A stretch of 64,000 bases of DNA from Arthrobacter sp. MMS18-M83 (GTDB lineage Bacteria; Actinomycetota; Actinomycetes; Actinomycetales; Micrococcaceae), in assembly GCF_026683955.1 (NCBI RefSeq), contig NZ_CP113343.1, positions 4,216,001-4,280,000 on the forward strand, written 5' to 3'. A program made the position numbers and the translations under genes. Shown piece by piece: positions 35,995 to 45,996 of this stretch; position 1 is the stretch's first letter, and each line of letters starts with the position of its first letter. The notes below the pieces were generated by a model. The model did not search any database, was not told the origin of the DNA, and saw only the letters and a list, made by a program, of their open reading frames with translations.

Positions 35995-37107
35995 TCAGCG
36001 GCGATTCCTGCGAGGTGGCCGGAAGCCGGCGGCCTCGGCGTGGGCGCTCGAGACAAACCAGACCCCGGCCTTGACCTCGTCGTAGGACGGGCTGTCTTCG
36101 TCGTGATAGGTCATCGTGTCGGCGTTGCCCTTGACGGTGTAGCCGTCGGGGCCGCTCCCGTCAGCCCCCGCGGCAGCCGAGCCCTCGCCGTACGGCTGGT
36201 CGGCGGCGAGATGGCCGCCCATCGGCGTGGCGTCGCCGGAAACGACTTCCGGGCCGGGGGCCGCGACCGGCGTCGAGACGGCGTCGAAAGCCTCCTGCTG
36301 CTCTCCTTGCTGCCCGTCCGGAGCGGTGTCGTCGATCTCCGCCGCGGCGGATTCGGCGCCGGGAAGCGTCGGTGCGTGGGTGTCCGTGTATTCGCGGTGG
36401 TGGACCGGAACCGGTGCGGCCGGTGCGCCGACTTCGCTCCACGTGGCTTCCCATTCGGCGCCATCGGCCAGCTGTTCGGGAGTGGTTGGTGCAGGGGCGG
36501 CGGGTTGCGTTCCTGGTGCCACCGAACTGCCGGCCGCGGCGGGAGCTCTGTCGGCCGCTGTGACGTCGTCGGCCGTCACGCCTTCTTCGAGTTCAGGCTC
36601 GGAAAGTACCGGTTCTGGAACGATTGGCTCGTGAACGATCGGTTCGGCTTCTTCGGAGACTGCGGCCTCGGAAACCGTCTCCGCGACCATCTCTTCGGAC
36701 AGCACAGGTTCCGGGAGCGTGGGTTCCTCGAATAACGGCTCCTCAAGGGTGGTCCCAACGGCTGGAGACTCTGCCGGGACGGCCAAGCCAGACTCGAGCG
36801 GAGAGTCAGGGCGCTCCCAGTCGTCGACGTCGACACCGCCCGTCTCAGGTTCTGGTTCCGGTGACGGCTTGGGCTCGACGGGGCGTGACCCGCTTAGGTC
36901 CTGTTCGGCGGTCGCGGCTGCGGCGACCAATGGGGCGGAGCCTGTCAGGGCGGCCGCGGTGGTGTCTATTTGCGGTGACGAGGCAGTTTGCGACGGAGAG
37001 GACGGGGCCATGCCGCCCGAGGAAGACTTCGCGCTGTTGCGGCTCATCAGCCACCAGACAATCGCAACGATCAACACAATGACGATGACCCAGATCAACC
37101 AATCCAT
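35995..37107 (-). CDS. Membrane-anchored protein with C-terminal sunset (ArfC-type) domain
   Basis: This 370-residue protein has one N-terminal membrane anchor (WLIWVIVIVLIVAIVWWLM) and a long acidic, Pro/Glu/Ala-rich, probably unstructured middle. The conserved C-terminal module of about 45 residues runs from GYTVKGNADTMTYH to VWFVSSAHAEAAGF. This matches the sunset domain seen in actinobacterial ArfC-like channel accessory proteins. Its function is unknown. It is the promoter-proximal gene before the coupled sugar dehydrogenase, which suggests a shared envelope role. Upstream, 37108–37278 is a divergent intergenic region with lysR. Confidence 0.82.
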   Translation of the reverse strand: MDWLIWVIVIVLIVAIVWWLMSRNSAKSSSGGMAPSSPSQTASSPQIDTTAAALTGSAPLVAAAATAEQDLSGSRPVEPKPSPEPEPETGGVDVDDWERPDSPLESGLAVPAESPAVGTTLEEPLFEEPTLPEPVLSEEMVAETVSEAAVSEEAEPIVHEPIVPEPVLSEPELEEGVTADDVTAADRAPAAAGSSVAPGTQPAAPAPTTPEQLADGAEWEATWSEVGAPAAPVPVHHREYTDTHAPTLPGAESAAAEIDDTAPDGQQGEQQEAFDAVSTPVAAPGPEVVSGDATPMGGHLAADQPYGEGSAAAGADGSGPDGYTVKGNADTMTYHDEDSPSYDEVKAGVWFVSSAHAEAAGFRPPRRNRR

Positions 37108-37278
37108 GGGAGGAGCCCTTCTGTTCGATTGGCACAGTTGTCGTGATTTGACGTTACGTGCGTGGCAAGGGGCTGTCTAGGTTTGTCAATCGATTCGAGG
37201 CGTGCGCCGCGTCCGCATCACTCCGGTGCCGCGGCTGGAAAGAACCGAGGCAGGACCCGCATCCCCTAGGGTGTCCTC

Positions 37279-38204
37279 ATGGACTTCAAGAGGCTGCGCA
37301 TCCTCCGTGAACTGGCCGACAGGCAGACCGTCGGCGCCACAGCGGAAGCCATGAATGTGACAGCTTCCGCGGTGTCGCAACAGCTCAAAACGCTCCAGGA
37401 GGAGCTCGGCGTCGTTCTCGTGGAGAAGGACGGCAGGGGAGTCCGGCTGACCGAGGCGGGCCTCGCAATGGCGGAAGCGGCAGCCGACGTCGCCACGGCG
37501 ATGGCCCGGGCCGAATCGACGGTGGACACCTATCGCCGGGGGTGGCAGGCCCACATCCGGGCAGCCTTCTTCCCGAGCGCGGCCGAGATGCTGTTGCCTG
37601 GACTGCTGCACCGTGTCAAGGCTATTGAAGGGCTGCATTTCGAAGCCCATTTCGAGGATCCCGGAACGGACGGTTTCGCCGGATTGGCTGCGGACTACGA
37701 CATCGTCCTCGCCCACAGCGTGGATGGTGCAGAGGTGTTCGCCCGGCATGGCCTAGAGGTTCTTCCACTGCTGGAGGAAGCCTTGGACGTCGCCATGCCG
37801 GCGGGCCACGAGCTCGCGGCCAAGGCGCGGCTGACGGCCCATGACGTAGTGGGCTACCCGTGGCTCGGCGTACCTGTCGGCTTTCCCTTTGACACCGTGC
37901 TCCGTCAAATCGAGCTCCAGGCGGGCACGACGGCGGTGCGCGGCCAGCGGTACCCCGATCTCCGGGTCCTTGAGGCCTTGGTTGGTTCGGGGCACGGAAT
38001 CTGCCTCCTTCCGCGCTACACCGCCCGCGCCAACCAAAAAAGAGGTTGGTCCTGCGGCCGCTCGTTGGGGTCCGCGCCAGCCGCAGCATTGTGGCCCTTG
38101 CCCGTCCGGAGGTGGCTGCCCGTACCACCATCAGGCAGACTCTCAGCTTGCTTCAGGAGGAAGCCGCGGTGATTGCCCGCGAGCTTCGACTGGGTGACGA
38201 GTGA
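37279..38204 (+). pseudogene. LysR-family regulator with a frameshift at an A6 run
   Basis: The first 250 residues are a normal LysR protein: helix-turn-helix TVGATAEAMNVTASAVSQQLKTLQEELGV (residues 18–46) and a substrate-binding domain ending LVGSGHGICLLPRYTARANQ. At the run of six A (38036–38041) the family reading frame moves by −1. The frame as read continues as off-family residues to a stop at 38172. The −1 frame gives VLRPLVGVRASRSIVALARP and a proper end at 38204 (about 307 residues). A TAGGGT box (37267–37272) sits 7 bases before ATG, so it is probably leaderless. This could be a real mutation, transcript slippage or a sequencing error. Confidence 0.75.
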
Positions 38205-38232
38205 CGGCTGGACGCTGGATTCAGTCTCACAG

Positions 38233-38251
38233 CGTCTCGCATGTTGAGACG
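38233..38251 (+). promoter_or_regulatory. Short hairpin between lysR and ilvD
   Basis: CGTCTC-GCATGTT-GAGACG forms a 6-bp stem with a 7-base loop shortly after the lysR end. It may be a weak terminator or protein site; there is no U-run. The rest of 38252–38343 is AT-rich and holds nothing recognisable except direct repeats of ATGAAATA. Confidence 0.3.
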
Positions 38252-38356
38252 AGTGTCCACTATTTGAATGAAATATTGGATGAAATAGCGCCAAATTTGC
38301 CTTAACCCGCCCGCCGTGTTCGTTGGCCACAGCCCAAGAGTCATAGACTCGTGCCC

Positions 38357-40077
38357 ATGAGTGACCACACCCCAATTGCGACAGACAACCAGCCGGACAT
38401 CAAACCACGCAGCCGGGTCGTAACGGACGGCATCCATGCCGCCCCCGCGCGAGGCATGTTCCGGGCCGTAGGCATGGGCGATGACGACTTCGCCAAGCCC
38501 CAAATCGGTGTCGCGAGCTCGTGGAACGAAATTACGCCGTGCAATCTCTCGCTGAACCGACTCGCCCAGGGCGCCAAGGAAGGCGTTCACGCCGGCGGTG
38601 GCTTCCCCATGCAGTTCGGCACCATTTCCGTTTCGGACGGAATCTCCATGGGCCACGAGGGCATGCACTTCTCGCTGGTCTCCCGTGAAGTCATTGCCGA
38701 CTCCGTCGAGACCGTGATGCAGGCCGAGCGCATTGACGGCTCCGTCCTGCTGGCCGGCTGCGACAAATCCCTCCCGGGTATGCTGATGGCCGCCGCCCGT
38801 CTGGACCTCGCCAGTGTGTTCCTGTACGCCGGTTCCATCATGCCGGGCTGGGTCAAGCTCGAGGACGGCTCGGAGAAGGAAGTCACCCTCATTGACGCCT
38901 TCGAAGCCGTTGGTGCCTGCGCTGCCGGCAAGATGAGCCTCGGAGACCTGGACCGCATCGAACGTGCCATCTGTCCTGGTGAGGGCGCTTGCGGCGGTAT
39001 GTACACGGCCAACACCATGGCGTGCATCGGCGAAGCCCTCGGCATGTCGCTCCCGGGCTCGGCCGCCCCGCCCTCCGCAGACCGCCGTCGTGATGACTTT
39101 GCCCGCAAGTCCGGCGAGGCCGTGGTCAACCTGCTCCGCCTCGGCATCACCGCGCGGGACATCATGACCAAGAAGGCGTTCGAGAACGCCATCGCAGTCA
39201 CCATGGCCTTCGGCGGTTCCACCAACGCCGTCCTGCACCTGCTCGCGATCGCCCGCGAAGCCGAGGTCGAACTGACACTGGACGACTTCAACCGCATCGG
39301 CGACAAGATCCCGCACCTGGGCGACCTCAAGCCCTTCGGCCGCTACGTCATGACGGATGTCGACAAGATCGGCGGCGTGCCGGTCATCATGAAGGCACTG
39401 CTCGACGCCGGACTGCTGCACGGAGACTGCCTCACGGTCACCGGCAAGACCCTTGCCGAGAACCTGGCCACCATCAACCCGCCGGACCTCGACGGAAAGA
39501 TCCTGCGCGCCCTGGACAATCCGATCCACAAGACCGGCGGCATCACCATCCTGCATGGTTCCATGGCGCCGGAAGGGGCCGTCGTCAAGAGCGCCGGCTT
39601 CGACGCCGATGTCTTCGAAGGCACGGCCCGCGTGTTCGAGCGCGAACAAGGTGCCCTCGACGCCCTGGACAGGGGGAGATCAAGGCCGGGGACGTCGTCG
39701 TGATCCGTTACGAAGGACCTAAGGGCGGCCCGGGCATGCGCGAGATGCTCGCCATCACGGGTGCCATCAAGGGCGCAGGCCTCGGCAAGGACGTGCTCCT
39801 GCTGACCGATGGCCGCTTCTCCGGCGGTACCACCGGTCTCTGCATCGGACATGTTGCGCCTGAAGCGGTCGACGGCGGCCCCATCGCCTTCGTCAAGGAC
39901 GGCGACAAGATCCGTGTGGACATCGCTGCCCGCTCGTTTGACCTCCTGGTGGACGAAGCCGAGCTCGAGTCGCGCAAGGTCGGCTGGGAGCCCCTCCCGG
40001 CAAAGTTCACCAAGGGTGTCCTCGCAAAGTACGCCAAGCTGGTGCACAGCGCCTCCACGGGCGCGTACTGCGGCTAG
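38357..40077 (+). pseudogene. ilvD: Dihydroxy-acid dehydratase with a one-base frameshift
   Basis: IlvD dehydrates dihydroxyisovalerate and dihydroxymethylvalerate in valine and isoleucine synthesis. Fe-S ligands are recognisable as Cys62 (EITPCN), Cys135 (AGCDKS) and Cys212 ([12 protein letters not shown]). After LDALD (codon ending 39670) one base is missing within AGGGGG (39671–39676). The frame as read stops at 39703, while the family sequence continues in the next frame from [21 protein letters not shown] to the normal end STGAYCG at 40077. Together the two parts give full length (about 573 residues). TAGACT (38344–38349) ends 8 bases before ATG 38357, which decides the start over GTG 38351. 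Confidence 0.9.
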
Positions 40078-40090
40078 CTCGGGGTTCCGG

Positions 40091-40156
40091 CCCAACTGAC
40101 TCGCAGTTGTTGTCGTTTTGACGTCTCATAACGACAACAACTGCGAGTCACTTGGG
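40091..40156. repeat. 66-bp intergenic palindromic repeat, copy 3
   Basis: This is the best-preserved copy. Its arms of 26 bp, starting CCCAACTGACTCGCAG, pair with a single mismatch around a 14-base centre. It begins 13 bases beyond the ilvD stop, at the same position relative to a gene end as the other copies. Confidence 0.88.
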
Positions 40157-40207
40157 TGAGGGGCCGAGGTATGACCAGTCCGTGGACAATGAGGTCCACA
40201 TCGTGAG

Positions 40208-40236
40208 ATGACATCTTCATCGTTTGACACTTATCT
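40208..40236 (+). promoter_or_regulatory. Promoter of the ilvBNC leader
   Basis: ATGACA (40208–40213) and TTATCT (40231–40236) are 17 bases apart. Transcription would start near 40243, just ahead of the leader peptide. A TTGACA hexamer at 40224–40229 is an alternative −35. Confidence 0.45.
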
Positions 40237-40260
40237 CACAAAGAGGGAACACTGAACGCA

Positions 40261-40329
40261 TGATCGCATTCGTTACTGTCGGCGCCACCGTGGGCACTGT
40301 CGTACTTACCAAGCGCGTGGCCTCCTAGC
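40261..40329 (+). CDS. Valine-rich leader peptide of the ilvBNC attenuator
   Basis: This 22-residue ORF (ATG 40261, TAG 40327–40329) has six Val codons plus one Ile and one Leu. Two of the Val are adjacent, near the end and before Leu. It is followed by an intrinsic terminator (40356–40392) and then ilvB. This is the layout of a classical branched-chain amino acid attenuator, where stalling at Val/Leu codons prevents termination. The first half reads MIAFVTVGATVG. A GAGGG lies upstream at a rather long distance. Confidence 0.8.
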
Positions 40330-40355
40330 CCGACTGGTAACGAACCGTCACGCGC

Positions 40356-40392
40356 AACCCCTCGAAGAGCCGCAAGGCTGAGGGGTTTTTTT
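40356..40392 (+). terminator. Attenuator (intrinsic terminator) before ilvB
   Basis: The outer stem AACCCCTC/GAGGGGTT and the inner stem AGCC-GCAA-GGCT are joined by a GAAG bulge, followed by TTTTTTT. It is positioned 26 bases after the leader peptide stop and about 100 bases before the ilvB ATG. Confidence 0.85.
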
Positions 40393-40490
40393 ATTTCCCG
40401 CAGGGGACAGCGCATTTAGCAAGAACCCGCACGAATGCAGTACCCAAGCAGTAACTTTCACTAATTGAAGATCCCCAAAGGAAGAGTCCG

Positions 40491-42392
40491 ATGAGCAAAG
40501 GATCGCCGATCAGCCCCTCGCTGATGGCTGCAAAGTCCGCTGGAGCCCCCAAGGCTCCGGATAAGGTCGACCGTCCGGCTGACGCCGTCGTCGACAATGC
40601 TGCAACTCTCTCTCCTGTACTCGGGCCGAACAACGTTGTACCCCCAACGGTGATGACCGGCTCGGAAGCTATTGTCCGCTCGCTCGAAGAACTCGGCGTG
40701 GACGATATTTTTGGTTTGCCCGGTGGCGCGATCCTCCCCACCTATGACCCTTTGATGGCCTCCAAGATGAATCACATCCTGGTCCGTCACGAACAGGGAG
40801 CCGGCCACGCAGCCCAAGGCTACGCCATGGTTACCGGACGGGTTGGCGTCTGCATCGCCACCTCGGGCCCCGGTGCCACCAACCTCGTTACCCCCATCAT
40901 GGATGCCCACATGGACTCCGTGCCGCTCGTCGCCATCACCGGCCAGGTATCGGCTTCAGTCATTGGTACGGATGCCTTCCAGGAAGCGGACATCGTCGGC
41001 ATCACCATGCCGATCACCAAGCACTCCTTCCTGGTGACGGACCCCAACGACATTCCGCACGTCATGGCCGAGGCTTTCCACCTAGCGAGCACAGGCCGTC
41101 CTGGACCGGTACTGGTGGATATCGCCAAGAACGCCCAGCAGGGCACCATGACCTTCTCCTGGCCGCCCAAGATCGATTTACCGGGCTATCGTCCGGTGGT
41201 CCGCGGCCACAACAAGCAGGTGCGTGAGGCGGCCCGGCTGATCGCCGCGGCAAGCAAGCCCGTCTTGTACGTCGGTGGCGGTGTGGTCAAGGCACACGCT
41301 TCGGCCGAGCTGCGCGAACTCGCGGAGCTCACGGGCGCGCCCGTGGTGACCACCCTCATGGCCCGGGGAGCGTTCCCTGACTCCCACCCCCAGCACGTCG
41401 GCATGCCGGGCATGCACGGAACTGTCTCTGCGGTCACCGCACTGCAGCAGTCAGATCTGCTGATCACCCTTGGTGCGCGCTTCGATGACCGGGTGACGGG
41501 TGTCCTCAGCACCTTCGCTCCGCATGCAAAGATCATCCACGCGGACATTGACCCGGCGGAGATCTCCAAGAACCGCGTGGCAGACGTTCCGATCGTGGGC
41601 TCCGTCAAGGAGATCATTCCGGAACTGACCGAGGCCGTCCGGACCGCTTTCGAACTATCCGGCACCCCGGATCTCGACAGTTGGTGGGCATTCCTCAACA
41701 ACCTCCGTGATACCTACCCCCTGGGTTGGACCGAACCCGAAGATGGACTCAGTGCCCCCCAGCGGGTCATCGAACGCATCGGTGCGCTCACGGGTCCGGA
41801 AGGCATCTACGTTGCCGGCGTTGGCCAGCACCAAATGTGGGCTGCCCAATTCATCAAGTACGAGCGCCCCCACGCCTGGCTGAACTCCGGCGGCGCCGGC
41901 ACCATGGGTTATGCCGTCCCGGCAGCCATGGGCGCCAAGGTCGGCGAACCCGACCGCGTGGTCTGGGCGATCGACGGCGACGGCTGCTTCCAGATGACCA
42001 ACCAGGAACTGGCCACCTGTGCCATCAACAAGATTCCCATCAAGGTTGCCATCATCAACAACTCCTCGCTGGGCATGGTGCGCCAGTGGCAGACCCTCTT
42101 CTATGAAGGCCGCTACTCCAACACCGACCTGAACACCGGCCACGACACCGTCCGTATCCCGGACTTCGTCAAGCTGGCGGACGCGTACGGTTGTGCCTCG
42201 TTCCGCTGCGAGCGGGACGAGGACATCGACGCCACCATCCAGAAGGCACTGGAAATCAATGACCGCCCTGTGGTCATCGACTTCGTGGTCAGCCCGAACT
42301 CCATGGTGTGGCCGATGGTCCCCTCCGGAGTCTCCAACGACCAGATCCAGGTTGCCCGCAACATGACCCCGGAATGGGAAGAGGAGGACTAG
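40491..42392 (+). CDS. ilvB: Acetolactate synthase large (catalytic) subunit
   Basis: This 633-residue ThDP/FAD enzyme forms acetolactate or acetohydroxybutyrate, the first committed step to valine, leucine and isoleucine. The catalytic Glu is in [15 protein letters not shown]. The ThDP motif is [17 protein letters not shown] … NNSSLGM, and the N-terminal, central and C-terminal TPP domains are complete. About 50 N-terminal residues precede the family core, common in actinobacteria. AAAGGAAG lies before ATG 40491. It is first in ilvBNC, behind the attenuator. Confidence 0.97.
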   Translation: MSKGSPISPSLMAAKSAGAPKAPDKVDRPADAVVDNAATLSPVLGPNNVVPPTVMTGSEAIVRSLEELGVDDIFGLPGGAILPTYDPLMASKMNHILVRHEQGAGHAAQGYAMVTGRVGVCIATSGPGATNLVTPIMDAHMDSVPLVAITGQVSASVIGTDAFQEADIVGITMPITKHSFLVTDPNDIPHVMAEAFHLASTGRPGPVLVDIAKNAQQGTMTFSWPPKIDLPGYRPVVRGHNKQVREAARLIAAASKPVLYVGGGVVKAHASAELRELAELTGAPVVTTLMARGAFPDSHPQHVGMPGMHGTVSAVTALQQSDLLITLGARFDDRVTGVLSTFAPHAKIIHADIDPAEISKNRVADVPIVGSVKEIIPELTEAVRTAFELSGTPDLDSWWAFLNNLRDTYPLGWTEPEDGLSAPQRVIERIGALTGPEGIYVAGVGQHQMWAAQFIKYERPHAWLNSGGAGTMGYAVPAAMGAKVGEPDRVVWAIDGDGCFQMTNQELATCAINKIPIKVAIINNSSLGMVRQWQTLFYEGRYSNTDLNTGHDTVRIPDFVKLADAYGCASFRCERDEDIDATIQKALEINDRPVVIDFVVSPNSMVWPMVPSGVSNDQIQVARNMTPEWEEED

Positions 42393-42394
42393 CC

Positions 42395-42907
42395 ATGAGC
42401 CGCCACACACTGTCCGTTCTGGTCGAAGACAAGCCCGGCGTTCTGACCCGCGTGGCCAGCCTCTTCGCCCGGCGCGCCTTCAACATCAACTCCCTGGCCG
42501 TCGGCCCCACCGAGGTCTCCGGGATTTCTCGCATGACCGTCGTCGTCGATGCCGATGGCGACCTCATCGAACAGGTCACCAAACAGCTCAACAAATTGAT
42601 CAACGTGATCAAAATTGTCGAGCTGACCCCAGAATCTTCCGTGCAACGTGACCACATCCTGGTCAAGGTACGTGCGGATGCCGCGACACGCCTGCAAGTC
42701 ACCCAAGCTGCAGACTTGTTCCGTGCCTCAGTGGTTGACGTTTCCACAGACTCGGTGGTTATCGAGGCAACCGGTACCCCGGAAAAGCTCGCAGCGCTGC
42801 TTTCTGTGCTCGAGCCATTCGGCATCCGCGAAATCGTGCAGTCCGGCACCTTGGCCGTTGGACGGGGATCCCGCTCCATGAGTGACAGGGCCCTGCGCAG
42901 CGCTTAG
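42395..42907 (+). CDS. ilvN: Acetolactate synthase small (regulatory) subunit
   Basis: This 170-residue subunit has an N-terminal ACT domain (HTLSVLVEDKPGVLTRVASLF … RRAFNINSLAVGPTE) that binds valine for feedback inhibition, and a C-terminal domain that activates IlvB. ATG 42395 follows the ilvB stop by 2 bases, so translation is coupled. The longer in-frame extension to 42308 lies inside ilvB and was rejected. Confidence 0.96.
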   Translation: MSRHTLSVLVEDKPGVLTRVASLFARRAFNINSLAVGPTEVSGISRMTVVVDADGDLIEQVTKQLNKLINVIKIVELTPESSVQRDHILVKVRADAATRLQVTQAADLFRASVVDVSTDSVVIEATGTPEKLAALLSVLEPFGIREIVQSGTLAVGRGSRSMSDRALRSA

Positions 42908-44005
<1,098 letters not shown>

Positions 44006-44099
44006 TTAAAGGCACCCGTTGACGCCGCGGCAGACGCCGTAGCAATTCAACACAGAACGCCGTTCGGGATAGGCTCGAAATGAAGCCGCCCGGCATGGA

Positions 44100-44127
44100 G
44101 GCCGGACCCGGTATACCGGGTCCGGCC
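44100..44127. terminator. 28-bp perfect palindrome between ilvC and serA
   Basis: GGCCGGACCCGGTA and its exact complement meet without a spacer (effective loop TATA). It is most likely the ilvC transcription terminator, although no T-run follows, and it could instead be a protein site. A possible serA promoter (TTCAAC, 18 bases, TAGGCT) lies just upstream at about 44046–44075. Confidence 0.55.
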
Positions 44128-44190
44128 TTCGTCGTCAAAGAATCGTTTCACCAAAACCCCACCTGAAAAAGAGAGCTAAAGAGGTCACCG

Positions 44191-45786
44191 GTGACTAGCA
44201 CCAAGCCAGTAGTACTCCTCGCTGAGGAACTTTCGCCCGCCACGATCGAGGCCCTTGGTCCGGACTTCGAGATCCGCCAAACCGACGGTGCGGACCGCTC
44301 CCAGCTGCTCTCCGCAATCGTCGACGTCGACGCCATCCTGGTGCGTTCAGCCACCCAGGTGGACGCCGAGGCAATTGCCGCAGCCAAGAACCTCAAGATC
44401 ATCGCCCGCGCCGGCGTCGGCCTGGACAACGTGGACATCAAGGCCGCAACCCAGGCCGGTGTCATGGTGGTCAACGCCCCGACGTCCAACATTGTGTCCG
44501 CAGCCGAACTTACGGTCGGACACATCCTCAGCCTTGCCCGCCACATCCCGCAGGCCAGCTCCGCCCTCAAGGGCGGCGAGTGGAAGAGGTCCAAGTACAC
44601 GGGAATCGAGCTCTTCGAAAAGAAGATCGGCATCATCGGCCTTGGACGCATCGGCGCCCTCGTGGCTGCCCGCCTCCAGGGTTTCGAAACCGAGATCCTG
44701 GCTTACGACCCCTACATCACCTCCGCCCGGGCAGCCCAGCTCGGCGTCAAGTTGGTCACCTTGGACGAGCTGCTGGAAAAGTCGGACTTCATCACCATCC
44801 ACATGCCCAAGACCCCGGAAACCGTGGGCATGCTGGGCGCTGATGCCTTCAAGAAGATGAAGGAAACGGCATACGTGGTGAACGTGGCCCGTGGCGGCCT
44901 GATTGACGAGGAAGCCCTTCACGAGGCCCTGGAAGACGGTCAGATCGCCGGCGCCGGCATCGACGTGTTCGTCAGGGAGCCGAGCACCGACCTGCCGTTC
45001 TTCGACATGGACAACGTCATCGTGACCCCCCACCTGGGTGCCTCCACCGACGAAGCCCAGGAAAAAGCCGGGGTTTCCGTGGCAAAGTCGGTGCGCCTCG
45101 CCCTTGCCGGCGAACTCGTGCCTGACGCCGTCAACGTTGCCGGCGGTGTGATCGCTTCCGAGGTTCGCCCAGGAATCCCGCTTATCGAAAAGCTCGGCCG
45201 GATCTTCACAGCTTTGACCCACGCATCCCTGACGCAGATCGACGTGGAGGTCGCGGGCGAAATCGCAAGCCTGGACGTGAAGGTCCTTGAGCTTGCTGCC
45301 CTCAAGGGCGTGTTCGCCGACGTCGTGACCGAGCAGGTCTCCTACGTCAACGCACCTGTCATCGCCGAGCAGCGCGGCATCAACACTCGCTTGATCACGA
45401 CGTCGGAGGCTGAGGACTACCGCAACGTCCTGACCATCCGCGGCGCGCTCAGCGACGGTTCCCAGATCTCCGTGGCCGGCACCCTCACCGGACCCAAGCA
45501 GGTCCAGAAGCTCGTGGGCGTCAACGGCTACGACGTCGAAATCCCGATCAGCGAGCACCTGGTGGTTGTTTCTTACGCTGACCGTCCGGGCGTCATTGGC
45601 ACGATCGGCCACATCCTCGGCATGAACAACATCAACATCGGCGGCATGCAGGTGGCCCGCCAGAGTGAAGGCGGCCAGGTCCTGGCACTGCTGACGATCG
45701 ACACCTCCGTGCCCCAGCAGGTCCTTGAAGCAATCAAGGCCGGCATCGGTGCCGACATGGTTCGTGAAGTGGATCTGGAGGACTAG
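44191..45786 (+). CDS. serA: D-3-phosphoglycerate dehydrogenase
   Basis: This 531-residue NAD enzyme is of the long (type I) form and catalyses the first step of serine synthesis. Motifs are IIGLGRIGALVAARLQGF (NAD binding), NVARGGLIDEEALHEAL and HLGASTDEAQ with the catalytic His. An intervening ASB domain and a C-terminal ACT domain (SYADRPGVIGTIGHILGMNNINIGGMQVARQ, about residues 455–485) that senses serine follow. GTG 44191 follows AGAGG. Confidence 0.97.
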   Translation: MTSTKPVVLLAEELSPATIEALGPDFEIRQTDGADRSQLLSAIVDVDAILVRSATQVDAEAIAAAKNLKIIARAGVGLDNVDIKAATQAGVMVVNAPTSNIVSAAELTVGHILSLARHIPQASSALKGGEWKRSKYTGIELFEKKIGIIGLGRIGALVAARLQGFETEILAYDPYITSARAAQLGVKLVTLDELLEKSDFITIHMPKTPETVGMLGADAFKKMKETAYVVNVARGGLIDEEALHEALEDGQIAGAGIDVFVREPSTDLPFFDMDNVIVTPHLGASTDEAQEKAGVSVAKSVRLALAGELVPDAVNVAGGVIASEVRPGIPLIEKLGRIFTALTHASLTQIDVEVAGEIASLDVKVLELAALKGVFADVVTEQVSYVNAPVIAEQRGINTRLITTSEAEDYRNVLTIRGALSDGSQISVAGTLTGPKQVQKLVGVNGYDVEIPISEHLVVVSYADRPGVIGTIGHILGMNNINIGGMQVARQSEGGQVLALLTIDTSVPQQVLEAIKAGIGADMVREVDLED

Positions 45787-45996
45787 CATCCGAACCGTTT
45801 GAGCTAGAATCGTGTGCCGCAGTTCACATCGGCCACATAATATTGGCCGGTCTGCCTACAATGGCTTGGTCCGAAATTCGGATCCGGCGGCAGGCCGGCC
45901 AATACCTTTTGCACACACCCAATGGATTCCTATTGCCTCGGCATGGTTTCAGGGAGAGCAGTGTGCGCACCCGCAATCCAGGACTCAGGGAGCCCT
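45787..45996 (+). promoter_or_regulatory. Upstream region of the ABC exporter, with a 13-bp palindrome
   Basis: This 210-base gene-free stretch contains TCCGAA-A-TTCGGA (45870–45882), a perfect short palindrome typical of a repressor site. It lies 8 bases after a TACAAT −10-like box (45857–45862). A long leader of about 125 bases would separate that promoter from ATG 45997. Confidence 0.35.

Noticed and set aside
38153..39649. A 498-codon minus-strand frame across ilvD
   Set aside because: It is antisense to ilvD and its composition mirrors the codon bias of the real gene.
39668..39703. Programmed frameshifting in ilvD
   Set aside because: The shift is next to a G-run with no slippery heptamer or downstream structure that I can see, and no IlvD is known to use frameshifting; error or mutation is simpler.
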